This document shows, piece after piece, positions 54,292-64,000 of a stretch of DNA of 64,000 nucleotides. Location of the stretch: positions 117,967,794 to 118,031,793 of the forward strand of contig NC_055991.1 of NCBI RefSeq assembly GCF_018446385.1, written 5' to 3'. This DNA is from Zingiber officinale (taxonomy: Eukaryota > Streptophyta > Magnoliopsida > Zingiberales > Zingiberaceae). Within the stretch, counting starts at the first letter, position 1, and the number at the start of each line of letters is the position of its first letter. The notes under the pieces are model-generated. The model had not been told where the DNA came from. It worked only from the letters and a program-made list of their open reading frames with translations, and searched no databases. Both the position numbers and the translations under genes were made by a program.

Positions 54292-54939
54292 CAAGCATTA
54301 TATGAACATTTGATATAAACTCTTTATGAAATTTGATGAACATTTTAGGTTAGAAATGTGAATGGAAAATAAGAGGAGGAAGGAGACTTCCTTGGGTATG
54401 AATTTAGTTTCATATTGAAAGTTTTATGGTATTATTATTGATTTATATTGTTGCATATGCATGTATAATATGAATAAATATATATGGAGAGACTCTTTCA
54501 CAATGGGTGAGTAGGGAGTAGAAATCTAGTGTCCGGATTGTATTGAATCAAATTAACTTGTATATGAGCACGATCTATGCATGCTAAATGTTGAATTGGT
54601 CGGGGAGTGAAACAACTCATATTTTGCCACATGGATTCTTTTTGACTGCTCAAGAGCGTAACAGAAGCATTAACTATTATTAATTGTGATTTCGTAACCT
54701 CCCAGATAGTGATGAGAAAGCATGACTTTTACATTATTTTTGAGTCGGACAGAGTTGTTTTGTCCAAAACTAGAATATGTTTAGGAAAGAGTTATATAAC
54801 CAAAGGGCTATTAAGCTCAGTATAATGGCTATTACACCTAAGGTTAATAAAATATTACACCTAAGGCATATAATATTTATGTTTGTAGCATGGTAGAGTA
54901 GAACATATTAACTATGATATATTATGTAGATTAATTAAC
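54292..54939. other. A/T-rich intergenic sequence
   Basis: No gene, repeat array or domain recognised. Confidence 0.5.
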
Positions 54940-55124
54940 ATGCAAAATATACCTACATTTTTCTTTGATCCGAAATATAAGGGTGAAATTTATATTGAAG
55001 TAAAAATGACAAAATCATTCTTTCAACATGTTGAAAGAAGCAACGAACCACTCAGGACAATATGCGGCCTAAAAGGCACACTGACACATGATGGAGATAA
55101 ATACTTCATCACTTTTATAGATGA
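54940..55124 (+). pseudogene. Scrap of a copia integrase
   Basis: Plus-strand frame ending GLKGTLTHDGDKYFITFIDD, preceded by ERSNEPL. This is the zinc-to-core junction of a copia integrase (RSNEPL..TRGGxKYFITFIDD in relatives). The first catalytic Asp region is degenerate (RTICGLK for HSDVCDLK). Element F starts in the middle of the FIDD motif, so F inserted in an old copia fragment. Confidence 0.6.
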
Positions 55125-55856
55125 TGATCCGGCGGTAAGAATGGGGGACCCACTTCCTGAAGGGTCTCAGCTTGAGGACCGATGAAGGGCTGACTAAGCG
55201 GTTAATGGCCGCGCCGAGCTGCTGAGTAGGTCCGAGCGGATCTAGAGATAACCCATCCAGGGGCTTGGGTTTCCGACGCCAAGGCAGGAGGATCGAAGGG
55301 CCGAGCGGGAGTCCGCTCGGCTGGGGCCAAAGGGCCGAGCGGGTTGTCCGTTCGGCCAAGATAAGGGCAGGGGTACAAAGGTGGCCGAGCGGCCTATGCT
55401 CTCGGCTCGGGATATGGGATATCGGCAGAAGCATGTCTGATGATTAGGCCGTACACAAGATCGCACGATGGGGGATCCTGCCGTCACATCATGGAAAGGT
55501 TGATACAGTAGCAGTATGGCCTCATTGACGTCTTCCTGCCAGATCCATATCTGGGCATGGCCCTTCTGACAGACCCATGCCTGGACATGGTCAAAGGCAG
55601 GTGGTTGCTTTGATTGGCACGCCCAGGCTTCTCCGAGAGGTCTATATAAGGCCTCCATTTCTTCACCGGAGGTATGAAAGAGTCTTCATCTTGAGGCCAC
55701 CTTTTTGTTATTCCTCGCCTGACTTGAGCGTCGGAGGGTCGTCGCCGGGACACCCCTCCCGGCTCGGTTTTGCTGCAGGTTCGCCGGAGCACTCAAGGAT
55801 CCAGCAGAGAGCGCCACGTGCCCAGTGTCCGTTGACTCCTGGTTCGGACAGGATCA
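55125..55856 (+). repeat. 5' LTR of element F
   Basis: 732 bp, beginning TGATCCGGCGGTAAG and ending GGTTCGGACAGGATCA, the inverse complement of the D LTR termini. TATATAAGG box at 55643-55651. Contains CCGAGCGG/CCGCTCGG hairpins at 55290-55360. It lacks the 72-bp-period duplication of D. Confidence 0.92.
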
Positions 55857-55874
55857 AATTGGCGCCGTCTGTGG
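55857..55874 (+). other. Primer binding site of F
   Basis: TTGGCGCCGTCTGTGG, one or two bases after the LTR, the same as in D. Confidence 0.85.
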
Positions 55875-55892
55875 GAACGCTCCTGCATCCGA

Positions 55893-58800
55893 ATGGGAAC
55901 GATGGACGAGGCTGGACGACAACACACGGTGGCGCTTTCAACAGAAGAACTCGATGCTCTGGTCGAGATGAGGGCCGCCAAACTGGTGGAGCAAAAACAG
56001 AAAGCAGCGGCCGAGCGGCCGGAGCAACAAGCAACATCTGCGTCGGGTGGCCGAGCGGAAGCACCTCAAACCACCGTCGCATTCCCTCGGGCCTTATTTC
56101 ACACCCCTGAAGCCGCACCAACTCGAAGAGATAGAGGTTCTTCTTCAGACGAAATGCCAAGGCGGGATGACAGAAAAGGGAAAGCTCCCCGGGCGGACTC
56201 ATCTCCCGAGCGGATCAATCGCCAATTCTCGGAGGTTATTCTACGAGACCCTCTACCCAAGCACTACGTGCCTCCGACGATCGGCGAGTACAACAGAACA
56301 ACGGACCCGGATGATCATCTGGGTAAGTTTGATAACACAGCTACACTCCATCAATATACAGATGGAGTAAAGTGCCGCGTCTTCCTTACGACTCTCTCGG
56401 GATCGGCTCAACGGTGGTTTCGGAGGCTGCCGGACGGATCCATCACTAGCTTCAAGGACTTCCGAACGGCCTTCCTCCACCACTTTGCTAGCAGTCGGCG
56501 TTATCAGAAGACAAGTGTCAGCTTGTTTGCCATCAAGCAAGAGTCGAGAGAATCGCTTCGAGCTTACATCCAGCGATTCAACCATGTGGCGATGGATATC
56601 CCAACGGCCACATCGGAGACGATGATGAATGCCTTCACGCAAGGCCTTGTGGATGGGGACTTCTTCCGGTCGCTCATCCGAAAGCCGCCCCGAGATTATG
56701 ATCATATGCTACATCGGGCCAACGAATACATAAACGTGGAAGAAGCGCAAGCCGCTCGGAAAAAGGAAACTCCTACCGAGCGGGCACCTATTCATGCCGA
56801 GCGGAAACAGCACGCCGCTCAGCAGCCACCTAGAGGACCGAGGGCCGAAGCAATCCGATCCCCCCACGCCAGGTCGCACGTACAAGAAGTATCTGCCGCT
56901 CGGCCCAAGATAAAGAAGAAATGGACCCCTATGTTCTGCTCCTTCCACCGGACGGATACACACAACACCAGGGATTGTCGAAGTTTTTCCTTCGTGACTA
57001 ATCCCGTTCCCAGGAATGCCGGACGACGGTCTCCTCCTGTCGATAGGAGACAGAGGACCCATGAAGCCGACCGGACCCAAACCGATAGGCGACAGCAACA
57101 AACGCCTGATCGGCATCGTTCTCCAAGACGGGAGAATCACCGAGCGTCCAGAGAACGGTCCCGACCGTCCGCTAGGGAAGAGGAAAATAGAAGCAATACT
57201 TTCCGAGGCGAGATCAACGTTATTGCCGGCGGGCCCACCGGAGGAGACTCCAACAGAGCTAGAAAGGCGAGCGTCCGACAACTCCAGATTCACGCAGTCG
57301 GTTGCAGCCAAGAGCGGGCGAGCGGACCGGAAATCATTTTTGAGCCCTGGGACTTGGAAGGAGTTGAAGTGCCCCACGACGATGCCCTGCTCATCAAAGC
57401 GGTAATCGCCAATTATACTATTCACCGCGTATTTGTTGACACAGGGAGCTCAGTCAACATCATATTCAAGAAGGCGTTCGATCAGCTGCAAATTGATCGA
57501 GCCGAGCTGCTCCACGGGTTTACGGGCAACGAAGTACAGCCGTTCGGACAGATCCGGCTAGCTACCTCGCTGGGAGAGGAGCCGCTCAGGAGGACCAGGA
57601 CAATAAATTTCGTGGTGGTTGACTCTCCCTCGTCCTACAACGTCATTTTGGGACGACCGGAATTCCGAGCGGTCGTCTCAACCTTCCACCAGAAGATGAA
57701 GTTCCCCGTCGAAGACAAAGTGGGAGAAGTACGGGGAGATCAATTAGCAGCTCGGCGATGCTATATCGAGATGGTCCGAGCAGAATCCAACTCTGCTCGG
57801 AAGGCACCTCGAATCGAGGTAAATGTCATCACCGAGAAACCTCCTGCTTTAATTTATGATGAAAAGGAGGAGGTTCAGATCCATCCGACCCGATCGGAGG
57901 CCACGACTTTTATCGCCTCTGATTTGGAGGAGGAGCAGAAGGAGGAACTGATCCAATGCCTCCAACGAAATCATGATGTTTTCGTCTGGTCGACACATGA
58001 GTTGCCCGGAATTTCATCGAGTCTGGCTCAGCATGAACTGCATGTCCGACCGGACGCTCGGCCAGTGAAGCAGAGGAAAAGGGATTTCAGTGCCGAGCAG
58101 AATGTCATCATCCGAGTGGAAGTAGAGAAACTTTTGGAGGCCGGCCACATACGAGAAGTGCAGTTCCCGAGCTGGCTGGCTAACGTAGTATTAGTCTCCA
58201 AGCCGGGCGGCAAGTGGAGAGTCTGCATCGACTTTCGGGACTTAAACAAAGCATGCCCCAAGGACTTCTATCCTCTGCCCCGGATAGATCAACTGGTGGA
58301 CTCTACGGCCGGCTGCGAATTAATTTGCATGCTTGACGCCTATCAAGGATATCATCAAGTGCCGCTCGCCCGGGAAGATCAAGAAAAAGTAAGCTTCGTA
58401 ACGGCCGACGGCACATATTGCTATAATGTGATGCCGTTCGGATTGAAGAATGCCGGGGCCACCTATCAACGCTTGATGAACAAGGTGTTCAAGGAGCAGA
58501 TCGGGCGTAATCTGGAAGTCTATGTGGACGACATTCTTATCAAATCCGTCCGAGCGGCCGATCTTTTCCAGGATATGGAAGAAACCTTCCGAACGCTGCG
58601 CAAATATGGAGTCAAGCTAAATCCCCAGAAGTGCCTGTTCGGAGCAAAAGGAGGGCGTTTCTTGGGGTACATAGTGACCGAGCGGGGAATCGAAGCAAAT
58701 CCCAACAAGGTGAAAGCTCTGCAAGACATGTCGCCCCTAAGAAATACAAGAGAAGTGAAGAGGTTGACCGGTCGGATAACTGCTTTGTCCAGATTCATCT

Positions 58801-59564
58801 CCAAAACCGCCGACCGGAGCCTTCCATTCTTCAAGATCCTGCGCAAGGCTACTAAGTTCCAGTGGGATGAAGAATGTGACAGAGCGTTCGAAGAATTGAA
58901 GACATATCTTAATTCTCTGCCAGTGTTAGCCAAGCCGATCGGGGGTGAGTCACTTTATATTTATTTGTCATCGACTGAGCATGCTGTAGGCTCAGCACTT
59001 GTGAGGGCAAGCGGCGAAGAGCAGCCGGTGTATTTTCTAAGCCACATTTTAAAAGATGCTGAATCTCGTTACACCGGGCTCGAGAAGTTGGCCTTTGCTT
59101 TGGTTCTAGCCGCTCGGCGCCTTCGACCGTATTTCTTGGCTCACACCATCATTGTCCGGACGAACAGTCCACTCGGAAGAGTACTGTTGAATCCAGAAGC
59201 GTCCGGACGGCTCATCAAGTGGACGACAGAATTAAGTGAATTTGACATCCAATATCAGCCCCGCTCGGCGATCAAAGCCCAATCCTTGGCTGATTTTGTG
59301 ACCGAAGTGCAAAGGCCAGAGCCGAAAGCTATGTGGAGAATATATGTGGATGGGTCCTCCACTCGGCTCGGAAGTGGGATTGGAATATTGCTGCTCTCAC
59401 CTCAAGAAGAGAAGATGCACCTATCCGTCCGGCTGGATTACAAAGCTACCAACAACGAAGCAGAGTATGAGGCCCTCATAGCCGGATTGCAGGCAACCCG
59501 ACATGTGGGTGACTCTCTATTCGGATTCACAATTGGCCGCTCAACAACTTTCTGGCACCTTTGA
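55893..59564 (+). pseudogene. Element F: gag-protease-RT-RNase H polyprotein
   Basis: 1223-codon frame from ATG (MGTMDEAGRQHTVALS). Gag core lies at residues 140-290 (TLHQYTDGVKCRVFLTTLSG; HMLHRANEYINVEEAQAAR), with atypical zinc motif MFCSFHRTDTHNTRDC near 350. Protease FVDTGSSVNIIF is near 512. RT carries WRVCIDFRDLNKACPKD and intact YVDDILIK near 876, followed by gypsy RNase H and the second RNase H (YVDGSSTRLGSGIG near 1150). Compared with D, a few codons are missing in the protease region (LLHGFTG for LLPMTTPLYGFTG, and RPEFRAV for RPTLSEFRAV). The frame leaves the true path near 59505 after ATRHVG through a small deletion, and the real continuation is in the next frame. Confidence 0.92.
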
Positions 59565-61001
59565 AATCAATAGTGTTCGGCTTAAACTCTACGTTGAGGC
59601 CTTTGAAAAACTCAAAGCTACTTTCCGAGAGGTTCTTATACAGAAGATCCCCCGAACGGAGAACCAGGCAGCAGACGAGTTAGCCAAACTCGCGAGTTCA
59701 ATAACACCAGTTGCCATTCAGCAACCAATTGAAAAAGTACTGCCCGGATGCAAGGCCTCACGTTTCCAAGCGACTGGAGGACACCTATTATAGAATTTCT
59801 CCATTCGGGCACCACACCCTCCGATGAATATGCAGCCCGGCTCCTCAGAAGAAGAGCTGGTCGGTTTACACTCATCGGAGATCAGCTTTACAAGAAAGCT
59901 TTCTCGCGTCCTCTGCTGAAATGTGTAAGCTCGGAGGACTCAGCTTACATCCTCCAGGAAGTACATCAAGGATCATGCGGGGGTCATCCGGGCGGGCGCT
60001 CATTGGCCAAGAAGATCCTCTTGGCCGGATACTTTTGGCCAACTTTACAAACAGATGCCGCTCGGACAGTATCTACCTGCCTTTCATGCCAGAAGTATCA
60101 CAACTTCTCCCACCGACCGGCCGAAGAAATGAAGGCGTCAAGCGTTTCATGCCCGTTCGACCAATGGGGAATGGATATTGTCGGTCCATTTCCGATGGCG
60201 GCCGGGCAGAGGAAATTCTTACTAGTGGCGGTAGACTATTTCTCCAAGTAGGTGGAGGTCGAGCCGCTAGCAAAGATCACTGAACAAATGGTTAAAAAAT
60301 TCATCTGACAACACATCATTTGTCGGTTCGGCATCTCTCGCCGACTAGTGTCCAACAACGGGCGGCAATTCACAGGGAAGATGTTAGAGGATTGGTGCAA
60401 GAGCTACGGCATTGAGCAACATTTAACATCCGTGGCCTATCCTCAGAGCAACGGTCAAGCTGAAGTGGCCAACCGGGAAATTCTCCGTATTCTGCGCGCT
60501 CGGCTCGACCATTTGGGAGGAAGTTGGCCGGATGAAGTGCCGAGCATCTTGTGGGCCATCCGAACGACGCCAAAAGAAGGGACAGGAGTCACACCGTTCC
60601 ATTTGGTATATGGTGGCCAGGCCGTCATTCCGGTTGAAGTCGGCGTGGAGTCCGCCCGGATCCAGAGCTACGATGAGGACAACGCCGAACGGAGAAACAT
60701 GGAGCTGGATTTGGTAGAAGAGGAGAGGGCAAAGGCGTCCGTTCGGCTGATGGCGTACAGTCAACGAATGAAGCAAAACTATAACCGGCGCGTCATTCCC
60801 CGATCATTCCAGGTCGGCGACCTTGTCTGGAAGAAAGTCAAGCCGGTCGGCGACGTCGGCAAGCTTGAAGCTCCATGGGCAGGTCCCTTCAAAATCATCG
60901 AAAAGCTCCGCTCGGGCGCGTATTATCTGGAGGATGAGGAAGGTCGACAGCTAGATAGGCCGTGGAGCGCGAACCACCTCCAGCCTTACCGGGCAGGGTG
61001 A
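59503..61001 (+). pseudogene. Element F: RNase H end and integrase
   Basis: Continuation of pol in broken frames. YSDSQLAAQQLSGTFEINS ends RNase H (59503-59793). After a frameshift near 59750, SDWRTPIIEFLHSGTTPSD opens integrase, with HHCC residues (HQGSCGGHPGG, CLSCQKYH) and DIVGPFPMAAG. A TAG at 60249-60251 and a TGA at 60306-60308 each replace Trp codons that are TGG in D. From 60348 the frame is open again to 61001 (NNGRQFTGKM, where the second catalytic Asp of D's SDNG is Asn; NREILRILRARLDH; GDLVWKKVKPVGDVGKL). Not functional. Confidence 0.9.
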
Positions 61002-61364
61002 AAGGTGTGCCTATGTAAATCATCTTGTGTACTTTTTTCGACTGAATACTTGAAATGCAGAAACGAAAAATCAAGAGAACAAATAAGACATCGCCAACAA
61101 AAGAACGAAGGCCCCGAGCCGCTCGGCCGGAGGTAAATGGGTCGGGCCAAGCGCTCTAAAATTGAAGGCCCCGTACCATTCGGACGGAGGTATATTATCC
61201 TAGCCCAGATGCTCGACGAAGCAGACCCTGAGCCATTCGGCCGAGAGTACGTTATCCGAGCTAGGTGAAAGGAACCAAAAGTGATAAAAAGGAGGGCAAA
61301 AAGCTTCGCCGAACGGAAGAATTAGAGTCATCTAGCCCAGACGTTAAACCAGAGAGCCGCGCCG
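61002..61364. other. Post-integrase spacer of F
   Basis: About 360 bp of non-coding sequence with repeated GCCGAGCGG-type words and blocks such as GGAGGTATATTATCC. It matches the position of 20381-20598 in D. Confidence 0.6.
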
Positions 61365-61839
61365 GCTATAAAACCGAAGCGGAAACCGACGAGCACCGTT
61401 AAAGATCGAGAGCCGCGCCGATCGGCTACAAATATCCGCGCCGACGAGCACCGTCGTTAAAGATCGAGAGCCGCGCCGATCGGCTATAAATATCCGCGCC
61501 GACGAGCACCGTCGTTAAAGATCGAGAGCCGCGCAGATCGGCTATAAATATCCGCGTCGACGAGCACCGTCGTTAAAGATCGAGAGTCGCGCCGATCGGC
61601 TATAAATGTCTGCGCCGACGAGCACCGTCGTTAAAGATCGAGAGCTGCGCCGATCGGCTATAAATATCTGCGCCGACGAGCACCGTCGTTAAAGATCGAG
61701 AGCCGCGCCGATCGGCTATAAATATCCGCGCCGACGAGCACCGTCGTTAAAGATCGAGAGCCGCGCCGATCGGCTACAAATATCCGCGCCGACGAGCACC
61801 GTCGTTAAAGATCGAGAGCCGCGCCGATCGGCTATAAAT
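61365..61839. repeat. 58-bp minisatellite of element F
   Basis: About eight units of 58 bp containing GACGAGCACCGTCGTTAAAG, ATCGAGAGCCGCGCCGATCG and GCTATAAATATCCGCGCC. Same family as 19690-20380 in inverse orientation. Units differ from each other by one or a few bases. The last unit breaks off in CTATAAAT. Confidence 0.95.
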
Positions 61840-62150
61840 CAGGTTCTTTCTAAACTTGGTACGTAAAGACAATTACTTAAAATCCATATTTTATTCTTAT
61901 CAAAGGATAAACATCTCCCACTGCAACAGTTACCACTTTTACAGTAGTGCCCATGTGGACGGTGATTTACCTTTCATTTAGTTGTCGGGTTTCCTGGAAC
62001 CCTGCAATGAATTGCAGACATGATTAATGGCATCTTGTATCTACACTCCAGGTTCTGGTAGATAACACCACTAGACATGTTTCAACTAATGAATTAAATA
62101 CACCTAAATTGTTCTTAGTTCTAAGAAGACAGTCTACCTTAATGTCCAAG
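61840..62150 (-). pseudogene. Element G: protease-region remnant
   Basis: Collinear with 14137-14400 of C on the minus strand. It includes the residues between the protease active site and GEITVYMG that C has deleted, but it is frameshifted and has stops. It is joined directly to leader sequence at about 62140. Confidence 0.75.
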
Positions 62151-63599
62151 TCTTATTTCCAATCATTACAATTGGGACTACTAAGTCTTTTTCTATAGTA
62201 TGACTACTAGGGATTGACAAACATCCTAAGAATCACAAAAACATTTGGTCAAGATCAACTCCTTAAAATCTCCATGAATTTTGTGTATACAAAATCGAAG
62301 AGGAGATTTTATTCATTAATTTTATTATCTCGTCAACTTTACTTTATGACGAATAAAATTAATAGTTGATCTGTCTTTGATCAAATATTTGGTCAAAACT
62401 CTTTGAATTTAAAATAACATTGATTCCTCAAACAATATTATTTAAATTTACCAACACCTCAAACACCGTGAATTTTGCATGCCACGTTAGTGTGGACGTA
62501 TACAAATTCAACATTTGTAAAAGGAGGGTTTTACCCATTAACTATCTTGTCAACGTATCTTTATGACAAATAAAATTATCTCAAACTGTTAATTTTGTAT
62601 GCCACGTTAGTGTGGACGTATACAAAATCAATCATTTGTAAGAGGGTTTTAACCCTTTAATTTTATTATCTTGTCAACCTAGTTTTATGACAAATTAATA
62701 GTTGGTTTCATTTGGTCACACAAATAATAGCAGTGACTCCGATGGGAGGATACTATTAGATGTGTCTAAGTGTATACCATTACTTGACACTAAGTCCATT
62801 AATAAGATTATGCCCCTTCCGTTGGGGAAGATCACACGCTCTTAATTAACTTCCTATAGTCATCCAAAAATGGAAGTCTGTTCTAGTGATCCACAAACAA
62901 GCTCATCCGTTATGGAGGAAGGCACTCAGAGCCAACGCGCAAGCTTGTTTGCATCACTTACAAACCAGTAATGGAGACCATGGGATTTATTTAAAAATCC
63001 CTCTCCCACTTAGTTATTTATAAATGAGGAATTTTAACTATGCTAGCCTACTAGTCATGTATACTAACATGCACACACAGCACAATATAAAAGCAATAAA
63101 TAGAAAATCTAATTTTCAACTATTATGGCTTTTATCTCTTGTTGTCCTCCGTGTGTTGTCATCCCAAGCTGCTGCCATATTTGGCCACTGCCACCGGGTC
63201 TAGCTGTCGCATCCATCTTGCTCCTAGTTCCGCTGCGCCTCTGGTCCTTAGAAGGTTCCACGCTTTGCAAGATTCGATCCGCGACATAAATAGAATTTTA
63301 CATTTTGATCCTATATTCCTCGAAGGAATGTACATGTAACTAGATCAAAAATAAAATCCTAATAAAACTAAATACAGCTCCTGCTGTATTTTATAATACA
63401 ATCATGCACACACATATAAATGCCCTTGACATGTCCAAGGGTCCAATCACACACATAATAACTAAAAGCCATAATAGTTGGATCCTGCATCCACAAAGTT
63501 AGCACATCCTACTATTAACCTGCCTAAATTATGTATGGCATGTGCATAATTAAACTAATACCAAATACACAGAGGCAAAACCCTAGCTCTGATACCAAT
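62150..63599. other. Leader of element G with imperfect tandem repeats
   Basis: Three related blocks near 62260-62380, 62455-62580 and 62581-62700 share AATTTTG..ATGCCACGTTAG and TGGACGTATACAAA. C has a single such block near 15270-15370. The rest matches the C leader including the part right of D, and ends in the tRNA-iMet primer complement. Confidence 0.75.
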
Positions 63600-64000
63600 T
63601 GTTGGTTGCTACTCGGAAAACCTAGAGGTTCCACTGTACAAAATTTTGTACAAAGGTCTGAACCTTTTCCTAGCTACCATGTGTTCTTTTAAATTAAATT
63701 TTGGATCGCCTGCGGAACTTAACACGTTTGATCCAAAACTTAATCTATTTGTTCTTTTAGGTTTTGACTTGGATCTCCTGCGGAACTTAACACGTTCGAC
63801 CCAAGTCTCCTTAAGTTATTAATTCCATTAAATATTAATTTCCATAAAAGGTTCCCAGTACTGACGTGGCGAGGCACATGGCCTTCTTGGATATGGGAGC
63901 AACCACCACCGACTAGACAAAACCTTTAATAGAAAGCTAATATTTAATTTCCTAAAATAACTTTAGGTTAACCAAAGAGAACAATCAAATCACAAGGAAA
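63600..64000 (-). repeat. 5' LTR of element G (cut by window end)
   Basis: Begins TGTTGGTTGCTACTCGG and follows the start of the C LTR with many differences, including the shared CCACTGTACAAA and GAGGCACATGGCCTTCTTGG blocks. Its end lies outside the window. Confidence 0.85.

Larger units (their letters stand above)
55125..61839 (+). mobile_element. Ty3/gypsy element F, relative of D, 3' truncated
   Basis: Plus strand. It has a 5' LTR (55125-55856), primer site, gag-pol and part of the 58-bp minisatellite, then stops abruptly at 61839 against element G. The antisense gene, polypurine tract and 3' LTR seen in D are missing. The left flanking 5 bp are gatga (55120-55124), with no partner to test. 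Confidence 0.92.
61840..64000 (-). mobile_element. Partial copia element G, relative of C (cut by F junction and window)
   Basis: Minus strand. 61840-62130 matches the protease region of C (14137-14400), with the stretch that C has lost. It then jumps straight to the leader (C 15090 onward), so about 690 bp of gag are missing. The leader runs to the primer site complement (GCTCTGATACCAAT, about 63586-63599), followed by the 5' LTR from 63600. No complete gene remains. Confidence 0.85.

Overview
This 64 kb window is plant nuclear DNA made almost entirely of transposable elements. Evidence for a plant: Ty1/copia and Ty3/gypsy LTR elements primed by tRNA-iMet-type sites (GCTCTGATACCA on the + strand), a Tat-type gypsy element carrying an antisense 'gypsy-type transposase' gene, a chromodomain gypsy element, a two-gene PIF/Harbinger transposon, a tRNA-derived SINE, and a piece of a plant sacsin-like gene. 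The style of repeats fits a large monocot genome, but I cannot name the species. I see no intact host gene, no rRNA and no functional tRNA.

Layout. (1) 1-4741: a gag-only LTR element (called C1 here), minus strand, whose gag is split by a solo LTR (1743-2793, target duplication gtagc). C1 sits in the PR/integrase part of an old copia element (R, 4742-about 5900). (2) 7358-37591: a stack of nested insertions. A small terminal-inverted-repeat element is split by a 1.75 kb solo LTR (A, target duplication aaagt). A is split in turn by a 20.6 kb copia element (C, 8829-29423, gttag), which holds a 10.7 kb Tat gypsy element (D, 15813-26520, atggt), and by a 7.6 kb gag-only LTR element (B, 29547-37125, ggact). 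(3) 37865-53611: a PIF/Harbinger transposon (target duplication TTA) with a Myb/SANT gene, a decayed DDE transposase gene and a captured intron-containing sacsin fragment. Its transposase is cut within its last codons by a chromodomain gypsy element (E, 42125-51538, aaaca). (4) 53615-55124: spacer with a SINE and a copia integrase scrap. (5) 55125-61839: a 3'-truncated relative of D on the + strand (F). (6) 61840-64000: part of a relative of C (G).

Every element gene found is broken by stops, frameshifts or lost catalytic residues, except the integrase ORF of D, the gag ORF of B, and the gag and pol ORFs of E taken singly. Nearly all the diagnosable premature stops are C-to-T or G-to-A changes, as expected from deamination of methylated cytosine.

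The most unusual signal is structural. LTRs of several unrelated families hold arrays of short hairpins whose loops and inner stems stay constant while the outer stems change with compensating substitutions on both arms. One such paired change even separates the two LTRs of element E. Other points of note are the gene capture inside the Harbinger element, flanked by 130-bp direct repeats; the antisense gene of D with two tiny introns and its own TATA box; and a 58-bp minisatellite shared by D and F that carries a TATA-like motif in most units.
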